Part shown: one piece after another, positions 24,894-32,848 of the stretch | Numbering within the stretch: position 1 is the stretch's first letter | Layout of the letters: every line of letters starts with the position of its first letter | DNA from: Bacillus sp. CH30_1T | GTDB lineage: Bacteria > Bacillota > Bacilli > Bacillales > Bacillaceae_B | Assembly: GCF_008364765.1 (NCBI RefSeq) | Contig: NZ_VTUY01000007.1 | Location: 134,884-198,883, forward strand | Direction of reading: 5' to 3' | DNA: 64,000 nucleotides | Translations under genes and position numbers: made by a program | Notes under the pieces: model-generated | Told to the model about the DNA's origin: nothing | Database searches by the model: none | The model's input: the letters and a program-made list of their open reading frames with translations, nothing else

Positions 24894-24999
24894 AGTATCA
24901 ATCCTCTTTTTCACCCGTTTATATTCTTATTATACCCCATTTAATGGCGCATAAAATGTCTAATCGTGCAAAAACACTAATATTTTTTCTCTAAAACGG

Positions 25000-25653
25000 T
25001 TATGAAACTGGCACAATACATTCGGGGGAATCGTGTTTGGATGAATTGACGATATCGGATACCTGGTACCCTTTCATTTGGTCTTTATGAAGCGGCGTTA
25101 AAACCGAAGAAGCTTCTTCAAAAGAATAATCGTCTATATTTAACCATTTCTCAATCGCTTCCTGACTCGTGAGTATAACAGGCATTCGTTCATGCACTGG
25201 TTGTACAATGGAATTTGCCCCTGTCGTAAGGATCGTGGAGGTTGTGACCTCTCCATTGCGATCCCACAAACCGGCAAACACAAATGGCTCTTCTTCTTTT
25301 AATTGAAATCTTACAGGTACCTTTTGGTCTTTCTCCTTCTTCCATTCATAAAATCCATCGGCAAAAATCACCATTCTTTTCGAATGGACAAGGGAATTGA
25401 AACTCGGTTTCTCCAATAAGGTTTCACTGCGAGCATTGATCAATGGTTTCCACTTCTTCTGATCTGCCCAACGAGGAACAAGCCCCCACGTTATCTCTCC
25501 CGCTCTGCGCTTGCCCTTATGTGAAATAAGGGACAAAACTTTTTGCGTTGGAGCAATATTGTATCTTGGCTGCCACTCTTCAAGGAATTCATCAATTAAG
25601 TATTGTCTCACTAATTCTTCTAAAGGGGTCGTTAAGGAAAATCTACCGCACAC
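25000..25653 (-). CDS. SRAP domain protein (HMCES/YedK family)
   Basis: 217 residues from a GTG at 25653, six bases after GAGGTG. This start places the catalytic cysteine at position 2 (MCGRFSL), as the family requires after Met removal. Further SRAP residues are PRYNIAPTQ, ITWGLVPRWA, NARSETLLEKPSF and FADGFYEWKK, with the conserved His in VHERMPVIL. SRAP proteins crosslink to abasic sites in single-stranded DNA and shield them. It stands alone. Confidence 0.93.
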   Translation of the reverse strand: MCGRFSLTTPLEELVRQYLIDEFLEEWQPRYNIAPTQKVLSLISHKGKRRAGEITWGLVPRWADQKKWKPLINARSETLLEKPSFNSLVHSKRMVIFADGFYEWKKEKDQKVPVRFQLKEEEPFVFAGLWDRNGEVTTSTILTTGANSIVQPVHERMPVILTSQEAIEKWLNIDDYSFEEASSVLTPLHKDQMKGYQVSDIVNSSKHDSPECIVPVS

Positions 25654-25846
25654 CACTGTCACCTCATTTGTTTTCTTTAATTAGGAATATACAACATTAT
25701 GAGGAGAATTTCTAATCCAAAAGGCGCACTTTAACCCTTTACTATGTTAATGATTGCACAATGAAGATAAGAGGATTATCATAAATATATACAATATTGA
25801 CTCATTGAGCGTTCAATGAGGGGATAATAGAAAGGATGATACTTCT

Positions 25847-26485
25847 TTGACTTATGATTTCGATTTTTCCAATTGGAAAGAAGAAGTTGCAAACGCCATT
25901 ACCCATGGAATCGGATTAATTTTGAGCATACCCGCTTTAGTAATGTTAATCATTTTCGCCGTTCACGAAGGCTCTGCCTGGCACGTTGTCAGCTTCTCTA
26001 TCTTCGGTGCTTCAATGATACTCCTATACTTATTTTCAACCCTGTTACACAGCTTTAAGCCTTCGAAGGTAAAGAATCTATTTGCCATTTTAGATCATTC
26101 GGCGATATATATCCTGATCGCGGGAACGTATACACCGTTCATGCTAGTCAGTGTAAGAGGCACACTCGGCTGGACATTGTTTGGAATTGTCTGGGGACTC
26201 GCCATTGTAGGGATTGTATTTAAATGTTATTTTGTTCAACGTTTCCAAGTCGTTTCCACTCTCTTTTACCTGGTGATGGGCTGGCTCGTTATCATTGCCA
26301 TTAAACCATTGTACGCAAGTCTTACCGGTGCCGGATTCGGACTGCTGCTGGCAGGTGGAATCATGTATTCCATAGGAGCCATTTTCTATGTTTGGAACAA
26401 ACTGCCTTACAATCACGCAATCTGGCATCTTTTCGTCCTGGCAGGAAGCAGCTTTATGTATTTCTGTATTTTGTTTTACGTTTAA
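25847..26485 (+). CDS. yplQ: Hemolysin III/YplQ family seven-helix membrane protein
   Basis: 212 residues from a TTG at 25847, with AAAGGATG upstream. It starts LTYDFDFSNWKEEVANAITHGIGLILSIP, the family's conserved EExxNAxTHG with His, and shows LLYLFSTLLHSF (His), FAILDHSAIYILIAGTYTPF (Asp-His) and NHAIWHLFVLAGSSFMY near the C-terminus. There are about seven transmembrane helices. It belongs to the PAQR/hemolysin III superfamily, probable zinc-dependent hydrolases. Lies near dfrA-thyA as in B. subtilis. Confidence 0.93.
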   Translation: MTYDFDFSNWKEEVANAITHGIGLILSIPALVMLIIFAVHEGSAWHVVSFSIFGASMILLYLFSTLLHSFKPSKVKNLFAILDHSAIYILIAGTYTPFMLVSVRGTLGWTLFGIVWGLAIVGIVFKCYFVQRFQVVSTLFYLVMGWLVIIAIKPLYASLTGAGFGLLLAGGIMYSIGAIFYVWNKLPYNHAIWHLFVLAGSSFMYFCILFYV

Positions 26486-26557
26486 GTATGTTTATGTTTT
26501 TTCAATAAAAGGGTACTGACGGAATATCCCGGCAGTACCCTTATTGTCTCTTCTCAT

Positions 26558-27043
26558 CTATTTCCGTACATAAACCTTAAATTCATAGTCGTAAGGATTT
26601 TTCTCATCCTTCAATCCTTTAACAGAGGAGATACAAGTGAAATCCTCCCATGGGATGGAAGGCATGGTCGTGTCGCCTTCAAATTCATGATGAATCTCTG
26701 TTACATACAACTTATCTACATAAGGGATGAACTGCTTGTACACTTCTCTTCCGCCCATAATAAAAGTTTCTGAGTCTCTTCCTTCCGCCCATTCCAGGAT
26801 ATCCTTCACAGAATGCAGAACAAGACAGCCATCCGGTTGAAAGCTTGTATTTCTTGTAAGAATGACATTCTCTCGTTTTGGTAACGGCTTACCAATGGAA
26901 TCAAACGTTTTTCTTCCCATGACGATTCCATGTCCATCAGTCGTTTTCTTGAAAAATTTCAGGTCTTCAGGAAGCCTCCATGGCAATCCATTTTCTTTCC
27001 CAATCAATCGATTCTGATCCATTGCCCAAATAAAAGAGATCAT
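26558..27043 (-). CDS. dfrA: Dihydrofolate reductase
   Basis: 161 residues, the usual chromosomal length. It reduces dihydrofolate to tetrahydrofolate with NADPH. Motifs are [29 protein letters not shown] (catalytic Asp and the Trp of the Met20-like loop), [19 protein letters not shown] and [11 protein letters not shown]. The start overlaps the thyA stop (ATGA), so the enzyme that consumes the dihydrofolate made by ThyA is coupled to it. Confidence 0.96.
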   Translation of the reverse strand: MISFIWAMDQNRLIGKENGLPWRLPEDLKFFKKTTDGHGIVMGRKTFDSIGKPLPKRENVILTRNTSFQPDGCLVLHSVKDILEWAEGRDSETFIMGGREVYKQFIPYVDKLYVTEIHHEFEGDTTMPSIPWEDFTCISSVKGLKDEKNPYDYEFKVYVRK

Positions 27044-27834
27044 ACACTCACGGCTCCTTTTATATGTGGATGCGGATCATATTCCCCAAGGTTAAAATCT
27101 TCAAACTTAAATCCGAAAATATCTTTCACTTCTGGATTGATAGATAATGATGGTAATGATCTGGGTTCTCTGGAAAGCTGTAAGTTCACTTGATCAAGGT
27201 GATTCTGATAGATATGGACATCACCAAATGTATGAACAAACTCTCCAACTTCCAGATCACATACCTGGGCTACCATCATCGTTAATAGAGCGTATGAAGC
27301 TATATTAAAAGGAACGCCGAGGAATACATCAGCGGAACGTTGGTACAGCTGACAGGATAATTTGCCATCGGCTACATAGAATTGGAATAAGCAGTGGCAA
27401 GGAGGCAAAGCCATATGATCTACATCCGCAACATTCCACGCACTTACAATCATTCTTCTGGAATCAGGATTGTTTTTAATCGTATCGATGAGGTTCTTAA
27501 TTTGGTCAATCGTTTCTCCGTTAGTTCCAGACCATGATCTCCATTGGTGACCGTATACAGGGCCTAATTCTCCATTTTCATCGGCCCATTCATTCCAAAT
27601 CCGTACACCGTTTTCCTGAAGATATTCAACGTTCGTATCTCCTTTTAGAAACCAAAGGAGTTCATGGATAATGGATTTCACATGCAGTTTTTTAGTTGTA
27701 AGTAGAGGGAATCCTTCTTTTAGATCAAAACGCATTTGATAACCAAACGTGCTTATCGTGCCTGTACCTGTTCGATCTTCTTTCTTGGTGCCATGTTCAA
27801 GGACATGTTTGCACAAGTCTAGATATTGCTTCAC
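27040..27834 (-). CDS. thyA: Thymidylate synthase (ThyA/ThyB type)
   Basis: 264 residues from a GTG at 27834, eight bases after AAAGGTG, equal in length to B. subtilis ThyB. It methylates dUMP to dTMP with methylene-tetrahydrofolate. Motifs are [42 protein letters not shown] (catalytic Cys), [22 protein letters not shown] and the C-terminal [10 protein letters not shown]. It leads the dfrA pair. Confidence 0.96.
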   Translation of the reverse strand: MKQYLDLCKHVLEHGTKKEDRTGTGTISTFGYQMRFDLKEGFPLLTTKKLHVKSIIHELLWFLKGDTNVEYLQENGVRIWNEWADENGELGPVYGHQWRSWSGTNGETIDQIKNLIDTIKNNPDSRRMIVSAWNVADVDHMALPPCHCLFQFYVADGKLSCQLYQRSADVFLGVPFNIASYALLTMMVAQVCDLEVGEFVHTFGDVHIYQNHLDQVNLQLSREPRSLPSLSINPEVKDIFGFKFEDFNLGEYDPHPHIKGAVSV

Positions 27835-27856
27835 AATGACCACACCTTTTATAAGT

Positions 27857-28546
27857 TTATAGTTCTTTAAAGAATTGATATGTTGCTGGTGCCTTTTTCT
27901 TTAGAAGATTTCTAGTTTCAGAGTTTAAATAATACATAGCAAATGTTTCAGCAAAATATTCTTCTTTGTATTGAAGAAAATAGGGTTCATTCGGGAATAC
28001 ACGTGGAGCTTCCCTCTTCCAAAGAGGCAAAAATTCCAGCTCGTAATAAAGGTCCGTTAAGACGTAACGATCAATACTGTGAGCGAGTTCATGTAATTCC
28101 AGGTTAGTCGAATTATGACCCTTCCCTTTCTCACTATGACCGATTTTCACTAATACAAGCTTCGATCCACCGATTCCAGGAACGTCATCCCATGTAATAC
28201 TTTTATTAGTGTACCCTCTTGGGGTTACTCCTTTCAAGTGACTTGTGGTAGAAAAATCGGTTAATTTTTTTTCAAACAGCCTTATTTTGATTTCCTGTGA
28301 ATTCGTAGACTCTAAAAGTGAGGTCGGAATATGATCTAATCTTTCAATCATTTCCCTAGCAGCTGTTTTATCATAAGCAGCTTGTGGCAACAGGACCATA
28401 TTTTCTAACTGTTTACTGGATTGAAGTTGTAATTGTGTTTTAAGAGGAGAATGCTTTAAGAGGGTTCCACTGTAGTTGGCTTTTGAGTTGGTCCACAAAA
28501 TGACTAAAGTAACCGAAATAGCGAGGATGATGAATATACGCTTCAC
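27857..28546 (-). CDS. Lethal-factor/PPEP-like zinc metalloprotease, secreted or membrane-tethered
   Basis: 229 residues from a GTG at 28546 with AGGAGGG seven bases upstream. An N-terminal hydrophobic segment (about 4-20) is a signal peptide or anchor. The zinc motif HELAHSID is near residue 151, and a downstream [13 protein letters not shown] supplies the third ligand Glu, the layout of the anthrax lethal-factor C-domain and clostridial Pro-Pro endopeptidase (M34). [18 protein letters not shown] before the motif also fits. Family proteases cut next to prolines in host or cell-surface proteins. The gene is 14 bases from thyA, in a locus that lacks it in B. subtilis, and is followed upstream by repeats. 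Confidence 0.85.
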   Translation of the reverse strand: MKRIFIILAISVTLVILWTNSKANYSGTLLKHSPLKTQLQLQSSKQLENMVLLPQAAYDKTAAREMIERLDHIPTSLLESTNSQEIKIRLFEKKLTDFSTTSHLKGVTPRGYTNKSITWDDVPGIGGSKLVLVKIGHSEKGKGHNSTNLELHELAHSIDRYVLTDLYYELEFLPLWKREAPRVFPNEPYFLQYKEEYFAETFAMYYLNSETRNLLKKKAPATYQFFKEL

Positions 28547-28640
28547 TTATTGTCCCTCCTTTCTTCTAAAGAAAGTATCATGATGTTTTTACTATTTTAA
28601 CATAATGATAGAGTTGTTTTTAGGAGAGATTGTTTCCAAT

Positions 28641-28766
28641 AACTAAAGCGGAGGCGGCTTGCTCAGAGGCGACAAGCATAAGGCGAACCTGCCGGAAAGG
28701 CGCCCTTTGCCTTTTTGGCAGGTTTGACTTATGACCTCGAGCCTCTAGCCGCCGGAGCTGGATGAT
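28641..28766. repeat. Imperfect palindromic repeat element, full copy
   Basis: About 126 bp. The left half (28641-28693) reads AACTAAAGCGGAGGCGGCTT and on to GCGAACCTGCC. The right half, from GGCAGGTTTGACTTATG to GCCGCCGGAGC, is its imperfect reverse complement, with a GGCGCC/TTTTTGG apex. It resembles palindromic repeats scattered in Bacillus genomes. Confidence 0.75.
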
Positions 28767-28819
28767 AACTAAAGCGGAGGCGGCTTGCTCAAAGGTGACA
28801 AGCATAAGGCGAACCTGCC
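28767..28819. repeat. Second, half copy of the same repeat
   Basis: 53 bp matching 28641-28693 with two substitutions, ending at GAACCTGCC where the unique sequence resumes. The right arm is missing. Confidence 0.8.
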
Positions 28820-28833
28820 ATTCAAATTAAAAC

Positions 28834-28869
28834 AAAAAAGCAAGCACGCAGAATTCACGCACTTGCCTT
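28834..28869 (-). terminator. Probable terminator after ypjP
   Basis: Arms GCAAGTGCGTG and CGTGCTTGC on the minus strand enclose GAATTC-type sequence, followed by TTTTTTG. Confidence 0.65.
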
Positions 28870-28891
28870 TATTCGTATATGGACGTTGAAA

Positions 28892-29482
28892 TCAGGAGAC
28901 ACTCATCCATTGTGGCGGAGTGTTTTTATCCCAATATATACTTCCTAAATCATGGTGTGCTTGAAATTGATCATGAACTGTATGATAGTGAAAGTTGAAG
29001 TAATAGCCATCTTTTGGCGGATGGTCTTTTCTTACATGGAATCGTATGACATCTTCACCAGAGCGTTGGTCATAAATATGAAAAATCTTTTCTGTTTTTG
29101 CATATTGAGGCACTTCTGAAATAGTAAGTGACGTTAAGTCTTCTTCTGGAAATTGAACAGCTGTATCAGCTATCGCCTTTTCGATCTTAGGAAGGATTAA
29201 AGACTTGAATTCGTCTTCAATGACAGGCTTGATCTTAGTCCCGAACTTTTCATAAGCATTTTTCTCTGCTTGTACCATCATGTTCCCTATGAAATCCTCA
29301 TGGGAAATGGAAGACTCCTCTTCCAGTACTTCCTCTGGAACAGATTCAACCGACGAAGGCTTTCCATTGCCTTTTGCCATAGTGTGATTTTGTTCATTGA
29401 GAAAGGCTTGTGAAGGGGAAACAAGTCCAAATGTTAGAATGGATAGCAGGATAAAAAACGACTTTTTGAGCCAGATTGACAT
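28892..29482 (-). CDS. ypjP: YpjP family protein with signal peptide
   Basis: 196 residues. A signal peptide (about 1-26, LKKSFFILLSILTFGLVSPSQA) is followed by an acidic helical region and a C-terminal half containing FHVRKDHPPKDGYYFNFHYHTVHDQFQAHHDLGSIYWDKNTPPQW, the conserved YpjP signature rich in His. The His-rich tail suggests metal binding. Function unknown. In B. subtilis it is next to thyB; here the metalloprotease gene and repeats lie between. Confidence 0.9.
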   Translation of the reverse strand: MSIWLKKSFFILLSILTFGLVSPSQAFLNEQNHTMAKGNGKPSSVESVPEEVLEEESSISHEDFIGNMMVQAEKNAYEKFGTKIKPVIEDEFKSLILPKIEKAIADTAVQFPEEDLTSLTISEVPQYAKTEKIFHIYDQRSGEDVIRFHVRKDHPPKDGYYFNFHYHTVHDQFQAHHDLGSIYWDKNTPPQWMSVS

Positions 29483-29628
29483 AGATAACGTCCTTTCCTA
29501 TGTAGTACGTCTATTATTATACTATTTCTTACGAATAAAAAGTGAAAAAGGTTTCATTTTTTTGTAGGATATAAAAATATTTATGTGGTAGTATAATAAA
29601 GAGGATACTTTGTAAGGAGGATAACTAG

Positions 29629-29706
29629 ATGGATACAGGACTTATGATCAATATCGGATACTTACTTCTATTAGGTTATTTCGTTGTACTAGGGTTTACT
29701 GATTAA
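29629..29706 (+). CDS. 25-aa hydrophobic membrane peptide
   Basis: A 25-codon ORF, MDTGLMINIGYLLLLGYFVVLGFTD, with AAGGAGG seven bases before the ATG and a clear terminator 15 bases after the stop. Nearly the whole peptide is a single membrane helix. Strong translation and termination signals for such a short ORF argue that it is real. No family recognised. Confidence 0.65.
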   Translation: MDTGLMINIGYLLLLGYFVVLGFTD

Positions 29707-29718
29707 TACTTAGATGCT

Positions 29719-29748
29719 TAGACAGGCTTAAGATGCCTGTCTATTTTA
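29719..29748 (+). terminator. Terminator after the 25-aa peptide gene
   Basis: GACAGGC and GCCTGTC with a 7-nt loop, followed by TATTTTATT. Confidence 0.8.
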
Positions 29749-30083
29749 TTGTTTAAAAAAGCTATTTTCACAAAAATCATTTTTAAACAAAAGGTATGCT
29801 TCGGCTCTGTCAATCAGTATGTGCTGGATGGTGAGGGAATAGCTGGACAGTCCCAAGAGCAATGGAGGGTTACTCAGCCCCAACAAGCATAAGCTAAATG
29901 GGCTAGCCGCCTGAGCTGAATAGGTAAGACCCACTGGCTGTGCATAGTTGTAAATGAATTCAAAATAAGTAAAATTAATTAATTATTAATTTACGAACAA
30001 ATACTCGACATATCTACAATAGGAGCAATTTTTTGTGTTTTTCTATCCTGCATAAGGCAGAAAAAATATAGCAGCACAGAGTG
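29749..30083. other. Gene-free AT-rich stretch with repeat remnants
   Basis: No ORF with a ribosome site. TGTTTAAAAA and TTTTTAAACA form a 10-bp inverted pair near 29751 and 29788. CAACAAGCATAAG and CTAGCCGCC near 29880-29915 echo pieces of the repeat at 28641. Confidence 0.4.
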
Positions 30084-30212
30084 GATTGTAGCGGAAGGCA
30101 CTTGACTCCTGCGGGAAATAGAGAAAAGGTCGAGACCCCACAGGGCAAAGCCCGAGGAGGCTCGACTTCCTCCCCGGGGAATCTTGTGCCTGGAGCGGAA
30201 AGGAACGGTCCC
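30084..30212. repeat. Bacillus-type palindromic repeat (about 130 bp)
   Basis: GC-rich patch in AT-rich surroundings, with mirrored halves: GCGGAAGGCACTTGACTCC against CTTGTGCCTGGAGCGGAA, CTGCGGGAAA against CCCCGGGGAATC, and GTCGAGACC against GGCTCGAC, with an apex GGGCAAAGCCC. I recognise the general type as a common dispersed repeat of Bacillus and relatives. Confidence 0.75.
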
Positions 30213-30296
30213 TGTTTTCACACTACCAATTGTTTAAAACGACTGTCTTCTTAAGATAGCCACAATCTTTGCGAAAAGAGCCTAACTAAAAGACTT

Positions 30297-31073
30297 TTAT
30301 ACTCGAATGATTCCAAAGTGAAATTTGGCGGATGGCCTTTTGATTACGTCAAATCCCAGTTCTTCGAATAATGGAGACTGATAGTGCTCTTTTAATACTA
30401 CCCGCTTTTTGGCCACCCTTATTGCTTCTGCTATTCCTTCTTTTGTTAAGCCTGTATAGCTTGCCCATTGGCGGATCGGGTTTATTCCATGAGAATCTGT
30501 TAAGGCTTCTTCAAACATGGGATCAAGGTAAACGACATCAAATGCCTCATCGGGAATACCCTTTAATTCTTCCTGAAAATGTCCATTGACGACACTGATT
30601 CGATTCATGGCTCTATTCAGATCATGAAGTGGAGATACCCAGTCCTGAAGTCCGTGATGAAGTATATGTGAGATATACTTATTCGCTTCGATTCCGACTA
30701 CTTTCCCCTTTTCACCGACTATATGGCTGGCGATAATACTATCTGAAGCAAGACCTAGTGTGCAGTCCAGAAAACTCATGCCTCCTTTAAGGTCAGCAGC
30801 TTCAATGAGTGGATCGGTCTCTCCGCGAATGATTCTTTTGATTCGGAAGGAAGCGGAGTTAGGGTGGAAAAAGAACGGTTCGCTATTGTCTTCTCTAGAA
30901 TGAAGTTCTAATCTCTCTTTTCCGATCACTAAACAGTCTTGTTCGTGCAGATTCATGTGGTGTAAAATCGATCTCTTTTTTCTGGGGATATAGGGAATAT
31001 CGAGTACCTCTGCTGTTTTATATGCCTTCTCTATGACTTCCTGGTTCGCTCTCCCGCATGTTGTGACAAACAT
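30297..31073 (-). CDS. ypiP: Class I SAM-dependent methyltransferase, RsmJ-like (YpiP)
   Basis: 258 residues from the ATG at 31073, ten bases after AAAGGAG. An N-terminal region with IPYIPRKKRSILHHMNL precedes the methyltransferase fold, with motif I near LDCTLGLASDSIIAS, acidic motif II in VVGIEANKYIS, and VYLDPMFEE in the place of the DPMFP loop of RsmJ-type enzymes, which methylate 16S rRNA. Rossmann strands end with KRVVLKEHYQSPLFEELGF. The rRNA target is inferred. Confidence 0.85.
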   Translation of the reverse strand: MFVTTCGRANQEVIEKAYKTAEVLDIPYIPRKKRSILHHMNLHEQDCLVIGKERLELHSREDNSEPFFFHPNSASFRIKRIIRGETDPLIEAADLKGGMSFLDCTLGLASDSIIASHIVGEKGKVVGIEANKYISHILHHGLQDWVSPLHDLNRAMNRISVVNGHFQEELKGIPDEAFDVVYLDPMFEEALTDSHGINPIRQWASYTGLTKEGIAEAIRVAKKRVVLKEHYQSPLFEELGFDVIKRPSAKFHFGIIRV

Positions 31074-31142
31074 GTTAAACATTCTCCTTTAATGGTACCA
31101 TTTTGCTTGTACGTTTTTTCTAATGTTTATCTATCCTACCAT

Positions 31143-31177
31143 AAAAAGAAACGGATGACAGAGTCACCCGTTTCTTT
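31143..31177 (-). terminator. Terminator after brxB
   Basis: AAGAAACGG(G)TGAC and GTCATCCGTTTCTT pair around TCT, followed by a T tract on the minus strand. Confidence 0.85.
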
Positions 31178-31184
31178 GTTGTCT

Positions 31185-31619
31185 TTAGCAATTTTCGTTA
31201 AAAGCTGTGGATAAATTGGAAATTATAGAGGAAATATCATGATCTTCAATTTCTTCCCTTGGGATGAAGTGAACGACTTTATTTCCTTTAAGTAAAGCCA
31301 TTGATGGGGAGGAAGGTTCGTACCCTTCGAAATACTCTCTCATTTTGGCTGTTGCTTCTTTGTCTTGCCCGGCAAAGACAGTAACGAGGTGATCCGGGGC
31401 TTTTTCATTATTCATAACTGATTGCGTTGCAGCGGGTCTTGCAAGTCCCGCTGCACACCCACATACTGAGTTAACAACAACCAGGGTTGTTCCATCTGCA
31501 TTTCCCATGTATTTCACTACTTCTTCTTCTGTACCCAGCTCTTTGAAGCCTGCTTGTGTAAGTTCTTGTCTCATCGGCTTAACTAACTGCTTCATATACT
31601 CTTCGTATGCCATTGACAT
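31185..31619 (-). CDS. brxB: Bacilliredoxin BrxB (YphP/YqiW family)
   Basis: 144 residues. The redox site is [16 protein letters not shown] with the family CGC motif (near residues 53-55). It opens [23 protein letters not shown] and ends with [19 protein letters not shown]. Bacilliredoxins remove bacillithiol from proteins, so the organism presumably makes bacillithiol. It follows ypgR by 23 bases and is probably in its transcript. Confidence 0.95.
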   Translation of the reverse strand: MSMAYEEYMKQLVKPMRQELTQAGFKELGTEEEVVKYMGNADGTTLVVVNSVCGCAAGLARPAATQSVMNNEKAPDHLVTVFAGQDKEATAKMREYFEGYEPSSPSMALLKGNKVVHFIPREEIEDHDISSIISNLSTAFNENC

Positions 31620-31642
31620 CTATAATCAACCCTTTCCCACTT

Positions 31643-32770
31643 TTATTGGTGACGTGCTTCGGTCATCTGTTTCCAAACAGATCCTTTTGCTTCTTCGCCG
31701 CCCTCTATTCGTTCGATGGCCATTTTCACTTGAAGCTTCACTTCGAATTCAGGGTCATTTTCCGCTTCCCGTAAACCAGGCAATGCAGATTCATCTCCTA
31801 CTTCATAAAGGAACATGGCAGCACGCCATCTCACAAGTTTACTCTTATCCTTTAAGGCTTGAATCATTTCCGGAGTAGCTTTTGCAAAACCTAAGTCCGA
31901 AAGGCAATCTCCAGCCGTTCTCCTTACTGTGACTGATTTATCACGTAAACCCTTAAACAGCAAAGGAAGAACTTTTTCATCTTCAATCATTCCCAAATAG
32001 ACAATAGCCAATCTGCGAATGGATACCTTCTCATCCTCCAGGGCTTTCTCCAACAGAGGCAGGTCATCTAAAGTGGGATCTTCCATCGCATCCAGCTTCT
32101 GGTACCTTGTTTGCCAGTCCGGGGCTTCAAAGTCCGCGACACTCACCTTTTGCTTTTTCTTGTAAATGAGAGGTCCCTTGGAATCGGTTGTTTCCTGGGC
32201 TCCTTTGACAAGTGCTACTAGCCTTTCAGAAGGATAGGCTGCAACCAGTTCTTCCGTCAAATTGTTACCAATTTCATCCAAGTCTCCGTACCGGATACCG
32301 TAATCTTTCCACTTTCTGAGAAGGACGACATTATCCCCATCTTTTTGAGCCTGACCGATTGCTTCCAGGAATGGAGCGGGAAGGGAAAATCGCTTCTCTT
32401 GTTCCCCGTCTGTCACCTTTACTTGCATCGGAATTTCCTTGAACATCTGCACGCTAACATTCACTTCACCAAAATGTTCTTCCATGGGAGATTCATTTTC
32501 CAGGTCCAGAGTATCTTCACCGAATGCTTTTCTAACCTGTGGCAAAAGCTCTTGCCAATCGTATTTCGCATTTCGTTCAACGGCTAAGAAGTCGGCAACA
32601 TGATAGACCCCTTTAATGCCGTCAATGGCAAGGATATCTTTAATGACGGGAGGAGCCCCGTCCGCTTCATCTTTTTTATAATTATTGCTCTTCCCGGCTT
32701 TCATTTCCTGATTAAGAAGAACTTTCATCGTATTAGGACTTGGAGTTGGTTCAATCGATACTATCCTCAA
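31643..32770 (-). CDS. ypgR: YpgR: NFU-like scaffold domain fused to HEAT repeats (conserved virulence factor C family)
   Basis: 375 residues from a TTG at 32770, eight bases after AAAGGGG. The N-terminus (IEPTPSPNTMKVLLNQEMKAG, then GIKGVYHVADFLAVERN) is a Nfu-N type domain. The middle is the CvfC-type region. Residues about 230-365 are HEAT-like repeats (LPLLEKALEDEKVSIRRLAIVYLG, LPLLFKGLRDKSVTVRRTAGDCL, TPEMIQALKDKSKLVRWRAAMFL). Likely a protein-protein scaffold, perhaps tied to Fe-S or thiol biology given brxB downstream. Exact role unknown. Confidence 0.9.
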   Translation of the reverse strand: MRIVSIEPTPSPNTMKVLLNQEMKAGKSNNYKKDEADGAPPVIKDILAIDGIKGVYHVADFLAVERNAKYDWQELLPQVRKAFGEDTLDLENESPMEEHFGEVNVSVQMFKEIPMQVKVTDGEQEKRFSLPAPFLEAIGQAQKDGDNVVLLRKWKDYGIRYGDLDEIGNNLTEELVAAYPSERLVALVKGAQETTDSKGPLIYKKKQKVSVADFEAPDWQTRYQKLDAMEDPTLDDLPLLEKALEDEKVSIRRLAIVYLGMIEDEKVLPLLFKGLRDKSVTVRRTAGDCLSDLGFAKATPEMIQALKDKSKLVRWRAAMFLYEVGDESALPGLREAENDPEFEVKLQVKMAIERIEGGEEAKGSVWKQMTEARHQ

Positions 32771-32848
32771 GCTTGTTACCCCTTTCTATAAACACTTCTT
32801 ATACCATCCATTCTAACACAGTATCCATGGTGCCTTAAACGAAGAGAC

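Noticed and set aside
28620..28822. Insertion sequence near the metalloprotease gene
   Set aside because: No transposase ORF; the repeats are palindromic elements without coding capacity.
29746..29934. 62-codon minus-strand ORF in repeat-rich DNA
   Set aside because: No ribosome site, biased composition, and overlaps repeat remnants.
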